Assembly: GCA_012800735.1 (NCBI GenBank)
Contig: JAAZIU010000025.1
Coordinates: forward strand, 110,626-174,625
Source of the DNA: Clostridiales bacterium
GTDB taxonomy: Bacteria; Bacillota; Clostridia; Oscillospirales; CAG-272
Direction: 5' to 3'
Length of the DNA stretch: 64,000 nucleotides
The notes beneath the pieces are model-generated. The model was not told the DNA's origin. It did no database searches and was given only the letters and a program-made list of their open reading frames with translations. Positions 24,144 to 31,599 of this stretch are shown one piece after another. A program made the translations under genes and the position numbers. The first letter of the stretch is position 1. Each line of letters begins with the position of its first letter.

Positions 24144-26309
24144 TCAGTAATAGACTATAAGGGGAGCGGCGTTAGAATATGTAGTCGCGCCGGAGCCGTC
24201 CTGCGCAACACAGCGATACGCGAAGTATCCGAAACCGCCGGTGGGACTTGAGGCTGTAAATGAATAAGTCGAGGAGGTCGCTCCCTGAATGTTAGCCCAT
24301 GAGGAAACCGCAATATTACCGCTTACATAGCCAACCTGCCACTGATAGTTGATGGCGCCGTTGCCGCCGGTCGCTTCCGCCGTGAAAGTGACGGTTGTAT
24401 CGACTTTTGCCATCTGCTGGACAGGCTGGGTCACGAACCGAAGCGCTGAAGGATTGGCGTTTAAAAGGGATACTGTTGCGATGTCGGATATTATATAGTT
24501 GCCCGAGCCGTCATAAACCACACATCTGACTGAGATTCCCTGCCCGAGAACTTCGGCTGAAGCGATAAACGAGAAAGTATTCGAGCTTCCATCCTGCTGA
24601 TTTGTCCAGAAAGAGGGGGCAGCCGTTAAAGAAGTCTGCCAGACATAACGGAGAGTTCCTTTGCCGGTTGCGCTTATGCTGAATGAGACTCTTTGTCCGG
24701 CGGATACAACCACGCTTTGCGGATGAGAGGTAATCTTGAGTGTGCCGGTCGGATCTGTCGTGGGATTTCTGTTGATATAAGCGGTGTCCGAATAGACGGT
24801 GTCGCCCTTTTCGTCGGTTACAACGCAGCGGACACGGTAATTCGTATTTATCATATCCTCATTTACTGTTATAACGAATACCTGACCTGAAACAGCGCCC
24901 GGAATGCTCGACTGCCAAACAGAATCATTGTCTGTCATATACTGCCAGAAATACTTATAAGGAGCTGCGCCGCCGGTAACGATAACGCTGAAGCTTACTG
25001 TCTGACCCGCGGTTGCGACGATGCTTTCGGGCTGCTTATAAAACGAAAGTACGCCGCCTGTGCCTTCAGTTACCTTTGCCGGATCGGAAAACGCCTTGCT
25101 GCCGTCCGAGTCGGTGATGACGCAGCGAACCATGGTGCCGTTTTCAAAATCTTTTAAATCGACATAAAAACCGTATGTATCGGTGTTGTTTCCGGCGCTC
25201 ATCCACTGACCGAGAGTATAAAGATAGGCGCTTGATATCTGCCAGTCGTATTTATATTTGCCAGTGCCGCCCTCGACTTCAACTCTGAAGCTTACATATT
25301 CACCGTTTTTGGCGACTGCATCCTTTGGCTGGGAGATAATCTTCAGCGGGGCAGTCGGGAATCCGTCGCCCGAAAGAGCGACCGCAGCCGCGGCAGAGGT
25401 TACCGATTTTCCACTGGCGTCGGTTACTATGCAGCGGATAAACCAGGCGCCGTTGCCAAGCCAATCGCCCAATGTAAGCGATATAACGGACTTGCCGTTA
25501 AGAGCCGATTCGGCAGGTTTCCAGTCACCCTGCGCAGATGAGCGGAGCTGCCATTCATATGCATAAGGCCGGGTACCGCCTTCAACCGTTACCGAGAAGC
25601 TGACCTGAGCGCCGTAAAATCCCTTTGCGCTTTCCGGCTGAGCCGTTATCCGAAGCTCGGAAGACTCTATATCAAAGCGGATGCGGGCGCCGGCGTCCAT
25701 CATTCTTGTAAGGATCGCGGCGACTTCGGAGCGGCGGATATTTGAATCGGGGTCGGCTGCGTGAGTTATTGCGTCAACGCCCTGAACAATTCCGGCGCGA
25801 TAGAGCTTATAAATCGCCGCGGCATTATCGGATGACATCGGGACATCCGGGATTGAGCCTTCCGGGATATCGTTTATGGCGACAAGCGCGTCATCGGGAA
25901 GAGCGTTTGCAAAGATACCCATATAGCCGGCTCTTGTCGCCGATTTATCCCATGTGTAATCTCCGGAAATTATACTTTGGCTTTTGGCGTAATCGACATA
26001 ACTTATATACCAGGGGTCGCCGGGGGTTATCGTTACCTTTCCTTCCGTATGCTTCTGATACATACAGACGGCGAGCTTTACCGCTTCCGCGTATGTCAGG
26101 TTATCGTCGGGAGCGAAGGTGTCCTCGCTTTTTCCGTTTATCAAGCCGCTTTCATACGCAGCTTTAACATCCGAGTAATACCATGCCGACTCCGGAACGT
26201 CGGCAAAAGGAATTGTTGCGGCAAAGGCGGTAACGCCCGCTGCGGCCGCAAGCAGCATTGCCATAAAGACAGCCGTCAGCCGCGTTATAAAATGATTTTT
26301 TGGGTTCAT
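24144..26309 (-). CDS. S-layer homology protein with five tandem Ig-like repeats
   Basis: A 721-residue secreted surface protein. The signal peptide comprises residues 1-30 (basic start, hydrophobic core, AFA cleavage). Three SLH motifs (about 33-85, 95-140, 148-210), for example FADVPESAWYYSDVKAAYESG, should bind pyruvylated secondary cell-wall polymer. Five repeats of about 95-100 residues follow, each starting with a QP or HP step (ITAQPESAKG, IISQPKDAVA, FYKQPESIVA, ITSHPQSVVV, FVTQPVQQMA). Each has VSF-V-GG-Y-WQ and ends in a CVVTD-like strand, an Ig/PKD-like fold. There is no catalytic domain. The role is probably structural or adhesive. It is divergent from the two-component system. 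Confidence 0.9.
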   Translation of the reverse strand: MNPKNHFITRLTAVFMAMLLAAAAGVTAFAATIPFADVPESAWYYSDVKAAYESGLINGKSEDTFAPDDNLTYAEAVKLAVCMYQKHTEGKVTITPGDPWYISYVDYAKSQSIISGDYTWDKSATRAGYMGIFANALPDDALVAINDIPEGSIPDVPMSSDNAAAIYKLYRAGIVQGVDAITHAADPDSNIRRSEVAAILTRMMDAGARIRFDIESSELRITAQPESAKGFYGAQVSFSVTVEGGTRPYAYEWQLRSSAQGDWKPAESALNGKSVISLTLGDWLGNGAWFIRCIVTDASGKSVTSAAAAVALSGDGFPTAPLKIISQPKDAVAKNGEYVSFRVEVEGGTGKYKYDWQISSAYLYTLGQWMSAGNNTDTYGFYVDLKDFENGTMVRCVITDSDGSKAFSDPAKVTEGTGGVLSFYKQPESIVATAGQTVSFSVIVTGGAAPYKYFWQYMTDNDSVWQSSIPGAVSGQVFVITVNEDMINTNYRVRCVVTDEKGDTVYSDTAYINRNPTTDPTGTLKITSHPQSVVVSAGQRVSFSISATGKGTLRYVWQTSLTAAPSFWTNQQDGSSNTFSFIASAEVLGQGISVRCVVYDGSGNYIISDIATVSLLNANPSALRFVTQPVQQMAKVDTTVTFTAEATGGNGAINYQWQVGYVSGNIAVSSWANIQGATSSTYSFTASSPTGGFGYFAYRCVAQDGSGATTYSNAAPLIVYY

Positions 26310-26405
26310 TTACTTATTTCCTTTCGCTGTATACGTAAAAAATATATCTTGGTGTCAAACAAAAATAAGACGACAAAAGTGGTTTTTTGTTCCGTATTTA
26401 GTATT

Positions 26406-26434
26406 ATTATAGCATGGTATTTTTGATTAATCAA
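26406..26434 (-). promoter_or_regulatory. Promoter of the SLH protein gene
   Basis: On the minus strand, TTGATT (26434-26429), 17 bases ending in TGC, and TATAAT (26411-26406) form an extended -10 promoter about 97 bases before the gene. The 391-base gap 26310-26700 holds this promoter and the repeat array of the next operon, and no gene. Confidence 0.7.
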
Positions 26435-26552
26435 TGGTATGTCGCAAGTTATGCGTTTCATTTCGGAAATTTCGGAATATTAAAGAAATTTTACATCGAT
26501 TTTAAACAAAAACAACCTTAATTCGGACTTGTATGTTAAAATTTTTATTTAG

Positions 26553-26606
26553 TTAATACAAAATTAACACAATAATCACCAAACTATCACTTAATAGGTA
26601 TATAAT
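26553..26606 (+). promoter_or_regulatory. Pho-box-like array of four 11-base repeats with -10 element
   Basis: Four consecutive 11-base units, TTAATACAAAA, TTAACACAATA, ATCACCAAACT and ATCACTTAATA (26553-26596), stand 5 bases before a perfect TATAAT (26601-26606). No usable -35 exists. Direct repeats with an 11-base period at the -35 position are the layout bound by PhoB/PhoP-type OmpR regulators in activating promoters. The next gene is such a regulator, suggesting autoregulation. Confidence 0.55.
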
Positions 26607-26700
26607 GAACATAGTCAAAAAAATGACGAAGTTCAAATTTGCATAACGCCGAAACGCGGCGTTCCGGAAAACGAAATCTATTATGAAAGGGACTTAATAT

Positions 26701-27390
26701 ATGGGAACCAAACTTCTTGTTATCGATGACGATGTCAATATCTGCGATATGCTTCGCATGTATTTCGAGAATGAAGGCTATGAAGTAAAGACCGCAAACG
26801 ACGGCGTTGAGGGACTCAGCTACTTCAAAATGTATGAGCCGGATCTTGTTCTGCTCGACATTATGCTTCCGAAGAAGGACGGCTGGCAGGTTTGCCGCGA
26901 GATCCGCGAAGGAAGCTCAAAGCCGATCATTATGATCACCGCCAAGGGCGAAGTTTTTGACAAGGTACTCGGGCTTGAACTCGGCGCCGACGATTTCATC
27001 GTCAAGCCGTTTGATACAAAAGAGCTTTCCGCCCGTGTCAAAGCTGTTCTCCGCCGCTACACCGCTCATGACAATACCGGTGACGATGAAGTCATAAAAT
27101 TCGACAACATCGAAATCAGCCTTCAGAAATATGAGCTTAAGCTTAAAGGCAAGTCGGTTGATATTCCTCCGAAGGAGCTTGAGCTGCTTTATTTCCTCGC
27201 TGCCAACTATAATCGCGTTTTCACCCGCGACCAGCTTCTTGACAAGGTCTGGGGCTTCGATTATCTTGGCGATTCCCGCACCGTTGACGTCCATGTAAAG
27301 CGTCTCCGCGAAAAACTCGAAGGCGTTTCCGACAAATGGATACTCAAGACCGTCTGGGGCGTCGGATATAAGTTTGAAATTCTTCAGTAA
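26701..27390 (+). CDS. OmpR/PhoB-family response regulator
   Basis: A 229-residue two-domain regulator. The receiver domain (1-118) has the acidic pair Asp10-Asp11, phospho-acceptor Asp53 (LVLLDIMLPKKDGW), Thr80 and Lys102 (VKPF). The winged-helix DNA-binding domain (about 130-228) contains PPKELELLYFLAANYNRVFTRD (broken here as PPKELELLYFLAANYN) and the recognition region DSRTVDVHVKRLREKL. ATG 26701 follows GAAAGGG with a 10-base gap. It is paired with the sensor kinase 104 bases downstream, but a strong terminator lies between. It is possibly autoregulated through the 11-base repeats. The ligand or stimulus cannot be read from the sequence. Confidence 0.94.
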   Translation: MGTKLLVIDDDVNICDMLRMYFENEGYEVKTANDGVEGLSYFKMYEPDLVLLDIMLPKKDGWQVCREIREGSSKPIIMITAKGEVFDKVLGLELGADDFIVKPFDTKELSARVKAVLRRYTAHDNTGDDEVIKFDNIEISLQKYELKLKGKSVDIPPKELELLYFLAANYNRVFTRDQLLDKVWGFDYLGDSRTVDVHVKRLREKLEGVSDKWILKTVWGVGYKFEILQ

Positions 27391-27406
27391 ACTATTAGAA
27401 TACCCG

Positions 27407-27437
27407 AAAGGACGGCCGGCTGCCCGGCCGTCCTTTT
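27407..27437 (+). terminator. Strong terminator between response regulator and kinase genes
   Basis: A 13-base perfect stem AAAGGACGGCCGG / CCGGCCGTCCTTT (27407-27419, 27424-27436) has a 4-base loop and a short T tract. Its position inside a cognate pair suggests attenuation, so that more regulator than kinase is made. Confidence 0.85.
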
Positions 27438-27494
27438 CACGATATAATTCATCCGTAAAATACATCAACGACCGCGAAAGAACGGATAATCGAC

Positions 27495-28979
27495 ATGTTT
27501 AAAAGCCTGTTTGCAAAATACATGACGGCATTCATGCTGATAATCCTAATCAGCTTCGCTATCCTCGCCGCGGTTATCAGCGGCTCCGTCCGCAGCTACA
27601 CTATTGAATACCGCGAAAGAATCATGGCGCAGACCGCCAGGACGGCGGAGCTTTACCTGAGCCAGACCTTCTCTGACTCGGAAATTGAAGATTTCAGCCA
27701 GTTTATATATTATAACTCCCGGGCTGCTTCCGAATACCTGACTCTGCTGACCGACTATGCAGCAGACACTACCATATTTGTTTCAAATGCCGCCGGAGAT
27801 ATCCTTCTGAGTGATATTAATTCTCCGATATCAGCCGGAGAAGCGATATCGCCTCATGTCGTAGAGGATATACTTGACGGAAATTCAAGGCAGCAGAACA
27901 ACCTTGGCGGTCTCTTCGGCGACTGCCACCTTACTTATGCAAAAACCATTGAATCCGACACAGATATCCTCGGTATCGTCTATACCTCCGCTTCGAGCGC
28001 CAAGATTAATCTGCTGGTAGACAATCTTGTAAAGACGATAATAATGACCTTTCTCTGGATCTCGCTTGCAACGCTTATAGCCGTATATTTCATATCGGAC
28101 AAGATAATCAGCCCGCTCAAGGATATGAGCAAGGCTGCGCGCAGCTTTGCCTCCGGCAATTTTGATGTCAGAGTACCCGTTATAGGTCAGGATGAGGTGG
28201 CGGAGCTCGCAACAGCGTTTAACAATATGGCAGGTTCGCTCAACAATATCGAAGACAGCCGACGCGCCTTCCTTGCCAATATAAGCCACGACCTGCGCAC
28301 CCCGATGACTACAATCTCCGGCTTTGTCGACAATATAATCGACGGGGTTATCCCGCAGGAAAAACAGGAACATTATCTGCGGATCGTTTCAAGCGAAACC
28401 AAGCGGCTTTCGAGGCTGGTTCAGCAGCTGCTTGATATCTCACGGATCGAAAGCGGCGTTCGGAAGTTCAACATGACCGTTTTTGATATATGCGAAATGG
28501 CAAGGCAGATACTTATCAGCTTTGAGACCAAAATCGATGAGAAGAAGCTGGAGGTTGAGTTCAGCGCCGATTCGGACAATATGTATGTCTCCGCTGACCG
28601 GGACGCGATTTATCAGATCTTTTACAACATCGCCGACAACGGAATAAAGTTCTCCTATGAAGGCGGAAAATACCGGGTAACGATTATTCAAAAGGAAAAA
28701 AAGATATATGTCTCGGTTTATAACGAAGGGATAGGAATTCCCCAGGAGGATATTCCCTATGTCTTCGACCGTTTCTATAAAGGAGACAAAAGCCGCGGAA
28801 TCGACAAAAGCGGAGTCGGTCTGGGAATGTATATATCAAAGACCATTATCGACGCGCATCACGAAGAGATCTGGGTAAAGAGCGTTTACGGCGAATACTG
28901 TGAGTTTGTCTTCACCCTATCTCCCGCAAAGACTCCTCCGCACAAAAAGACGGATGAACAAGCTGACATTCTTCAGTGA
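27495..28979 (+). CDS. Sensor histidine kinase with HAMP domain
   Basis: A 494-residue membrane kinase. TM1 spans about 9-31, an extracytoplasmic sensor domain about 32-175, and TM2 about 179-203. HAMP covers about 204-255, and the HisKA box is FLANISHDLRTPMTTISG with His265. The HATPase region has the N box (NIADNGIKFS) and G boxes GIGIPQEDIPYVFDRFYKG and KSGVGLGMYISKTII. There is no PAS domain between HAMP and HisKA, which differs from many PhoR kinases. It should phosphorylate the regulator encoded just upstream. The ATG at 27495 lacks a strong ribosome site, in keeping with low expression. Confidence 0.94.
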   Translation: MFKSLFAKYMTAFMLIILISFAILAAVISGSVRSYTIEYRERIMAQTARTAELYLSQTFSDSEIEDFSQFIYYNSRAASEYLTLLTDYAADTTIFVSNAAGDILLSDINSPISAGEAISPHVVEDILDGNSRQQNNLGGLFGDCHLTYAKTIESDTDILGIVYTSASSAKINLLVDNLVKTIIMTFLWISLATLIAVYFISDKIISPLKDMSKAARSFASGNFDVRVPVIGQDEVAELATAFNNMAGSLNNIEDSRRAFLANISHDLRTPMTTISGFVDNIIDGVIPQEKQEHYLRIVSSETKRLSRLVQQLLDISRIESGVRKFNMTVFDICEMARQILISFETKIDEKKLEVEFSADSDNMYVSADRDAIYQIFYNIADNGIKFSYEGGKYRVTIIQKEKKIYVSVYNEGIGIPQEDIPYVFDRFYKGDKSRGIDKSGVGLGMYISKTIIDAHHEEIWVKSVYGEYCEFVFTLSPAKTPPHKKTDEQADILQ

Positions 28980-29127
28980 CTTGACTTTTCAATAAAGCAT
29001 CGTTGTGAATCAACTGTTTCAATTCACAGCACAAATTAATGCCCTTTACCAAACATTATTTTACTGATTTGTAAAGTTCAAATTTACAAAGACATTAAAA
29101 ATAATATACAAAAACGGACCAGTCTGT

Positions 29128-29165
29128 TCAAACCGGTTTGATATCATTTATATAGATACGATACT
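29128..29165 (+). promoter_or_regulatory. Promoter with overlapping 14-base palindrome
   Basis: The perfect palindrome TCAAACCGGTTTGA (29128-29141) overlaps a -35-like TTGATA (29138-29143), with GATACT 16 bases on (29160-29165). It is a candidate repressor operator for the PDZ-like protein gene at 29198. Confidence 0.4.
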
Positions 29166-29197
29166 ATATGTAACGCATTCAAATACCCGAATCACTC

Positions 29198-29977
29198 ATG
29201 CCTGCAGAACCGCCGTATTCCGTCGAGCCGCTGCAGCGACCGAAAGGATATAAATTGCGTAATTCAGATACAAATCCGGCAACCGGCGCCGTATACCGGA
29301 ATGTTTGCAGTCCCGCCGGTCCGCAGGCAAAGGCATGCGCCAATAATTCGGAGTACCCGGGAGAAGCCTCCTACGGCGGCTGCCGATATCGTTGGGTTTA
29401 TGACGATTATCAGAAAGCCAAGCGCGGCGATTTAAGGGCAAAAAAACTCAGAGAAGCAACGCAGGCGGTCAGCTTCTTTTGTATGATCTGCTTTGCCGGT
29501 ATAGCCCTGGCAGTATTTAACGGAATCTTCACCGATATTCCGATGTACGGCTTTTCGCCGTCGAAAAAAAGCTCAAAGCAGCAGACCTTTGAAGCGGTTT
29601 CAACTTCTTCTTTTTCAACGGCTTCCTTCAATGAAATTGCCGATGAAGCAAAAGCCGCGCCGGAGACGTCGCTTGCTAAAATAGCCGCCGAATGCACCGC
29701 CACCACATCGGATATGTCTCGTTGTTACGGACTGCCGAGCGGAGTGCTTATTACTTCCGCTAAAGCAAAATCCGAGCTTTACATGAATGATATCATTACC
29801 TCCGTCGCCGATTCGGAAGAAGAAATGGAAAACGGAGTCCGGGTAACGCCTATCAGAACACCGGAGGAACTCCGGGCGGCTCTGTCCGATTACTCGGAGG
29901 GCGAATACGTCTATCTTCGCGTATACCGCCTCGGCAGATACTTCACGATAGCTCAGGAGATTTACGGTACTCCGTAA
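29198..29977 (+). CDS. Single-pass membrane protein with PDZ-like C-terminus
   Basis: A 259-residue protein of uncertain role. The N-terminal 85 residues are polar and cytoplasmic. One transmembrane helix lies at about 90-112 (AVSFFCMICFAGIALAVF). A Ser/Thr/Ala-rich spacer follows. Then comes a segment that reads like the PDZ domain of HtrA/DegP proteases: CYGLPSGVLITSA, a Lys/Ser turn, MNDIITSVADS, TPEELRAALSDY and YVYLRVYRLGRYFTI. No protease domain is present. It could be a regulatory adaptor or a decayed HtrA relative with its serine-protease part lost. It follows the sensor kinase by 218 bases and has its own candidate promoter. The ATG has no clear ribosome site. Confidence 0.65.
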   Translation: MPAEPPYSVEPLQRPKGYKLRNSDTNPATGAVYRNVCSPAGPQAKACANNSEYPGEASYGGCRYRWVYDDYQKAKRGDLRAKKLREATQAVSFFCMICFAGIALAVFNGIFTDIPMYGFSPSKKSSKQQTFEAVSTSSFSTASFNEIADEAKAAPETSLAKIAAECTATTSDMSRCYGLPSGVLITSAKAKSELYMNDIITSVADSEEEMENGVRVTPIRTPEELRAALSDYSEGEYVYLRVYRLGRYFTIAQEIYGTP

Positions 29978-30006
29978 AACAAGAACTTTACAACCTAAAT
30001 CAAAAC

Positions 30007-30036
30007 GCCGTCCGCGCCTTTGCAGGTGCGGACGGC
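30007..30036. terminator. Bidirectional terminator between convergent genes
   Basis: The stem GCCGTCCGC / GCGGACGGC (30007-30015, 30028-30036) is flanked by AAATTTT on the plus strand and, read on the minus strand, by GTTTTG. It lies between the PDZ-like gene and the DUF4886 gene. Confidence 0.8.
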
Positions 30037-30047
30037 AAATTTTACTC

Positions 30048-30770
30048 CTATTGCCCGACTCTTTTAACACATTCCTTTATCGCTTTTATCGTATCGGCGT
30101 CGACTGGTTCGGCAAGAGCTTCAAAGGTCGTGTCACTTATCTCTCCGCCGGTCAGCGTCTGATACCAGACAAGACCGAGGGTATAGCGCCCGATGCCGAG
30201 GGAAGCATGGAAAGTGTCGCGGTAGACCGGCGATATACCTTCCTTTGCAAGCTCCCGGAAAGCCGTTCCCGACGGAATTATCAGGTCGGCGGATATCTCG
30301 TCTGCCGCACGGCGGTAGCAGTTTTCAAGCGCTTCAAACATCTGCTGCTGAGTTTCATATCCCATCATCTGGCAGAGCCGCTCGGAGCCTTCTTCATAAG
30401 CCCAAGTCTGGTGAACCGCTATGCGGGAAGCGGGCGAGAGCTTTCTTATATATTCGGCAAGAGGAGAGATATACGGCCAGTAGCTGTCCCATTTTGTCGA
30501 CAGATGGCTCGCCTGTTGAATTGTCACTACATCCCATCGGCGATTCAGAAGCGCCTCTTTCATTGATACTAAGAAACCGGTGTATGTCGCCTTTACTTCA
30601 AGCTCGTAGCTTTTTGAATCGCTCATCATATTCCGAAAATGCCGTTCAAGAGGGCAGCCGGGGATATAGAGGTTGACTATATCAATCGGCTTCCCTGCGC
30701 TCTGCGCTATCTTATGCAGATAAGCCGAAGCGTCCTGTGAAAAGCTGTTGCCTATTGCAAGCACCTGCAT
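30048..30770 (-). CDS. DUF4886 domain protein, SGNH-hydrolase-like
   Basis: A 240-residue protein that starts with VLAIGNSFSQDASAYLHKIA, the DUF4886 opening, in which GNSFS replaces the GDSxS block of SGNH esterases. VVTIQQASHLS and AVHQTWAYEEGS are further conserved segments, with Ser in block I and a possible catalytic His towards the C-terminus. There is no signal peptide. Members are common in gut Bacteroidetes and Firmicutes next to glycan genes and may deacylate sugars, but activity is not established. It is monocistronic with its own promoter. Confidence 0.85.
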   Translation of the reverse strand: MQVLAIGNSFSQDASAYLHKIAQSAGKPIDIVNLYIPGCPLERHFRNMMSDSKSYELEVKATYTGFLVSMKEALLNRRWDVVTIQQASHLSTKWDSYWPYISPLAEYIRKLSPASRIAVHQTWAYEEGSERLCQMMGYETQQQMFEALENCYRRAADEISADLIIPSGTAFRELAKEGISPVYRDTFHASLGIGRYTLGLVWYQTLTGGEISDTTFEALAEPVDADTIKAIKECVKRVGQ

Positions 30771-30808
30771 TGTTAATCATCCTTTCTTTTCTTTGGATTG
30801 TTATATGA

Positions 30809-30837
30809 ATTATAACTCTTTTTAGCCGATATGTCAA
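30809..30837 (-). promoter_or_regulatory. Consensus promoter of the DUF4886 gene
   Basis: On the minus strand, a perfect TTGACA (30837-30832), 17 bases, and a perfect TATAAT (30814-30809), 38 bases before the ATG. Confidence 0.85.
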
Positions 30838-30878
30838 TGGCGGGAGGATAAAGCGGCGTAAAATCGTAGGTTATTCCA

Positions 30879-30907
30879 TTGCTAAATCGCCGGTTTTATG
30901 GTAAAAT
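30879..30907 (+). promoter_or_regulatory. Promoter of the YgjV-like gene
   Basis: TTGCTA (30879-30884), 17 bases ending TGG, and TAAAAT (30902-30907), a weak -35 with an extended -10. Confidence 0.55.
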
Positions 30908-30940
30908 AATAAAAATATATTGAAACAGGTAACAAATTAT

Positions 30941-31495
30941 ATGAATTCCGAAACATTGGCGCTTGCTGCGCGGCTGATAGGTTACGTTGCCGTCGCGCTG
31001 GCTCTTTTTGTTTATATATCGAAAAGCCGCAAGGTTATCCTCGCTACAAAGCTGAGCAACGATGTGCTATGGGCCGCGCATTACATTTTAATCGGGGGCT
31101 GGTCGGGGGCGGCGCTCAACATAATGGCGATCGGGCGGGAAACGGTTTTTTACTTCAAGGAAAAGAAATGGGCTTCCTCCCGTATCTGGCTCTATGTCTT
31201 TTTGGCTCTGACATGGCTTTCCTGTATTTTAACCTGGGAAGGTCTCCGAAGCCTGCTTCCGATGGCGGGCACTTCCTTTGCCGTCGTAAGCTTCTGGTGT
31301 TCCGATCCGCTGAAAGTGCGGCTGTTGGCGCTGCCGGCTCAGATTTTATGGCTTATCTACGGCATACTTCATATGACCGTCCCGGGTATAATCGGAAGTT
31401 CAATATCTCTTTTGTCGATTTTCATCGGTCTTGGCGGCGATTATGCGCGTCACAGACGGAAGAAGAAAGAGGAAGAAGGCGGAGCGGCGGAATGA
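30941..31495 (+). CDS. YgjV-family inner membrane protein
   Basis: A protein of about 184 residues with roughly six hydrophobic helices and the YgjV/DUF-type sequence ALFVYISKSRKVILATKLSND, LWAAHYILIGGWSGAALN and a charged C-terminal tail. The function of this family is not known; some members neighbour sodium-dependent transporters. ATG 30941 is preferred over a TTG at 30920, which lacks a ribosome site; AGG lies 11 bases upstream of the ATG. The gene has its own promoter and a strong terminator. Confidence 0.82.
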   Translation: MNSETLALAARLIGYVAVALALFVYISKSRKVILATKLSNDVLWAAHYILIGGWSGAALNIMAIGRETVFYFKEKKWASSRIWLYVFLALTWLSCILTWEGLRSLLPMAGTSFAVVSFWCSDPLKVRLLALPAQILWLIYGILHMTVPGIIGSSISLLSIFIGLGGDYARHRRKKKEEEGGAAE

Positions 31496-31520
31496 CAGGC
31501 GCAAAAAATACATAATAACT

Positions 31521-31559
31521 ATCGGCGGAACCGCTTAATGATTCCGCCGATGTTTTTTT
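31521..31559 (+). terminator. Terminator after the YgjV-like gene
   Basis: The stem ATCGGCGGAA / TTCCGCCGAT (31521-31530, 31542-31551) has an 11-base loop and is followed by GTTTTTTT. Confidence 0.9.
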
Positions 31560-31599
31560 ATATTCTGACGCCATATAAACCAACCGAATATTTTAACTA

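Noticed and set aside
26701..28979. Naming the two-component pair phoP/phoR
   Set aside because: The kinase has no PAS domain and no pst genes are near. The repeat array alone does not justify the name.
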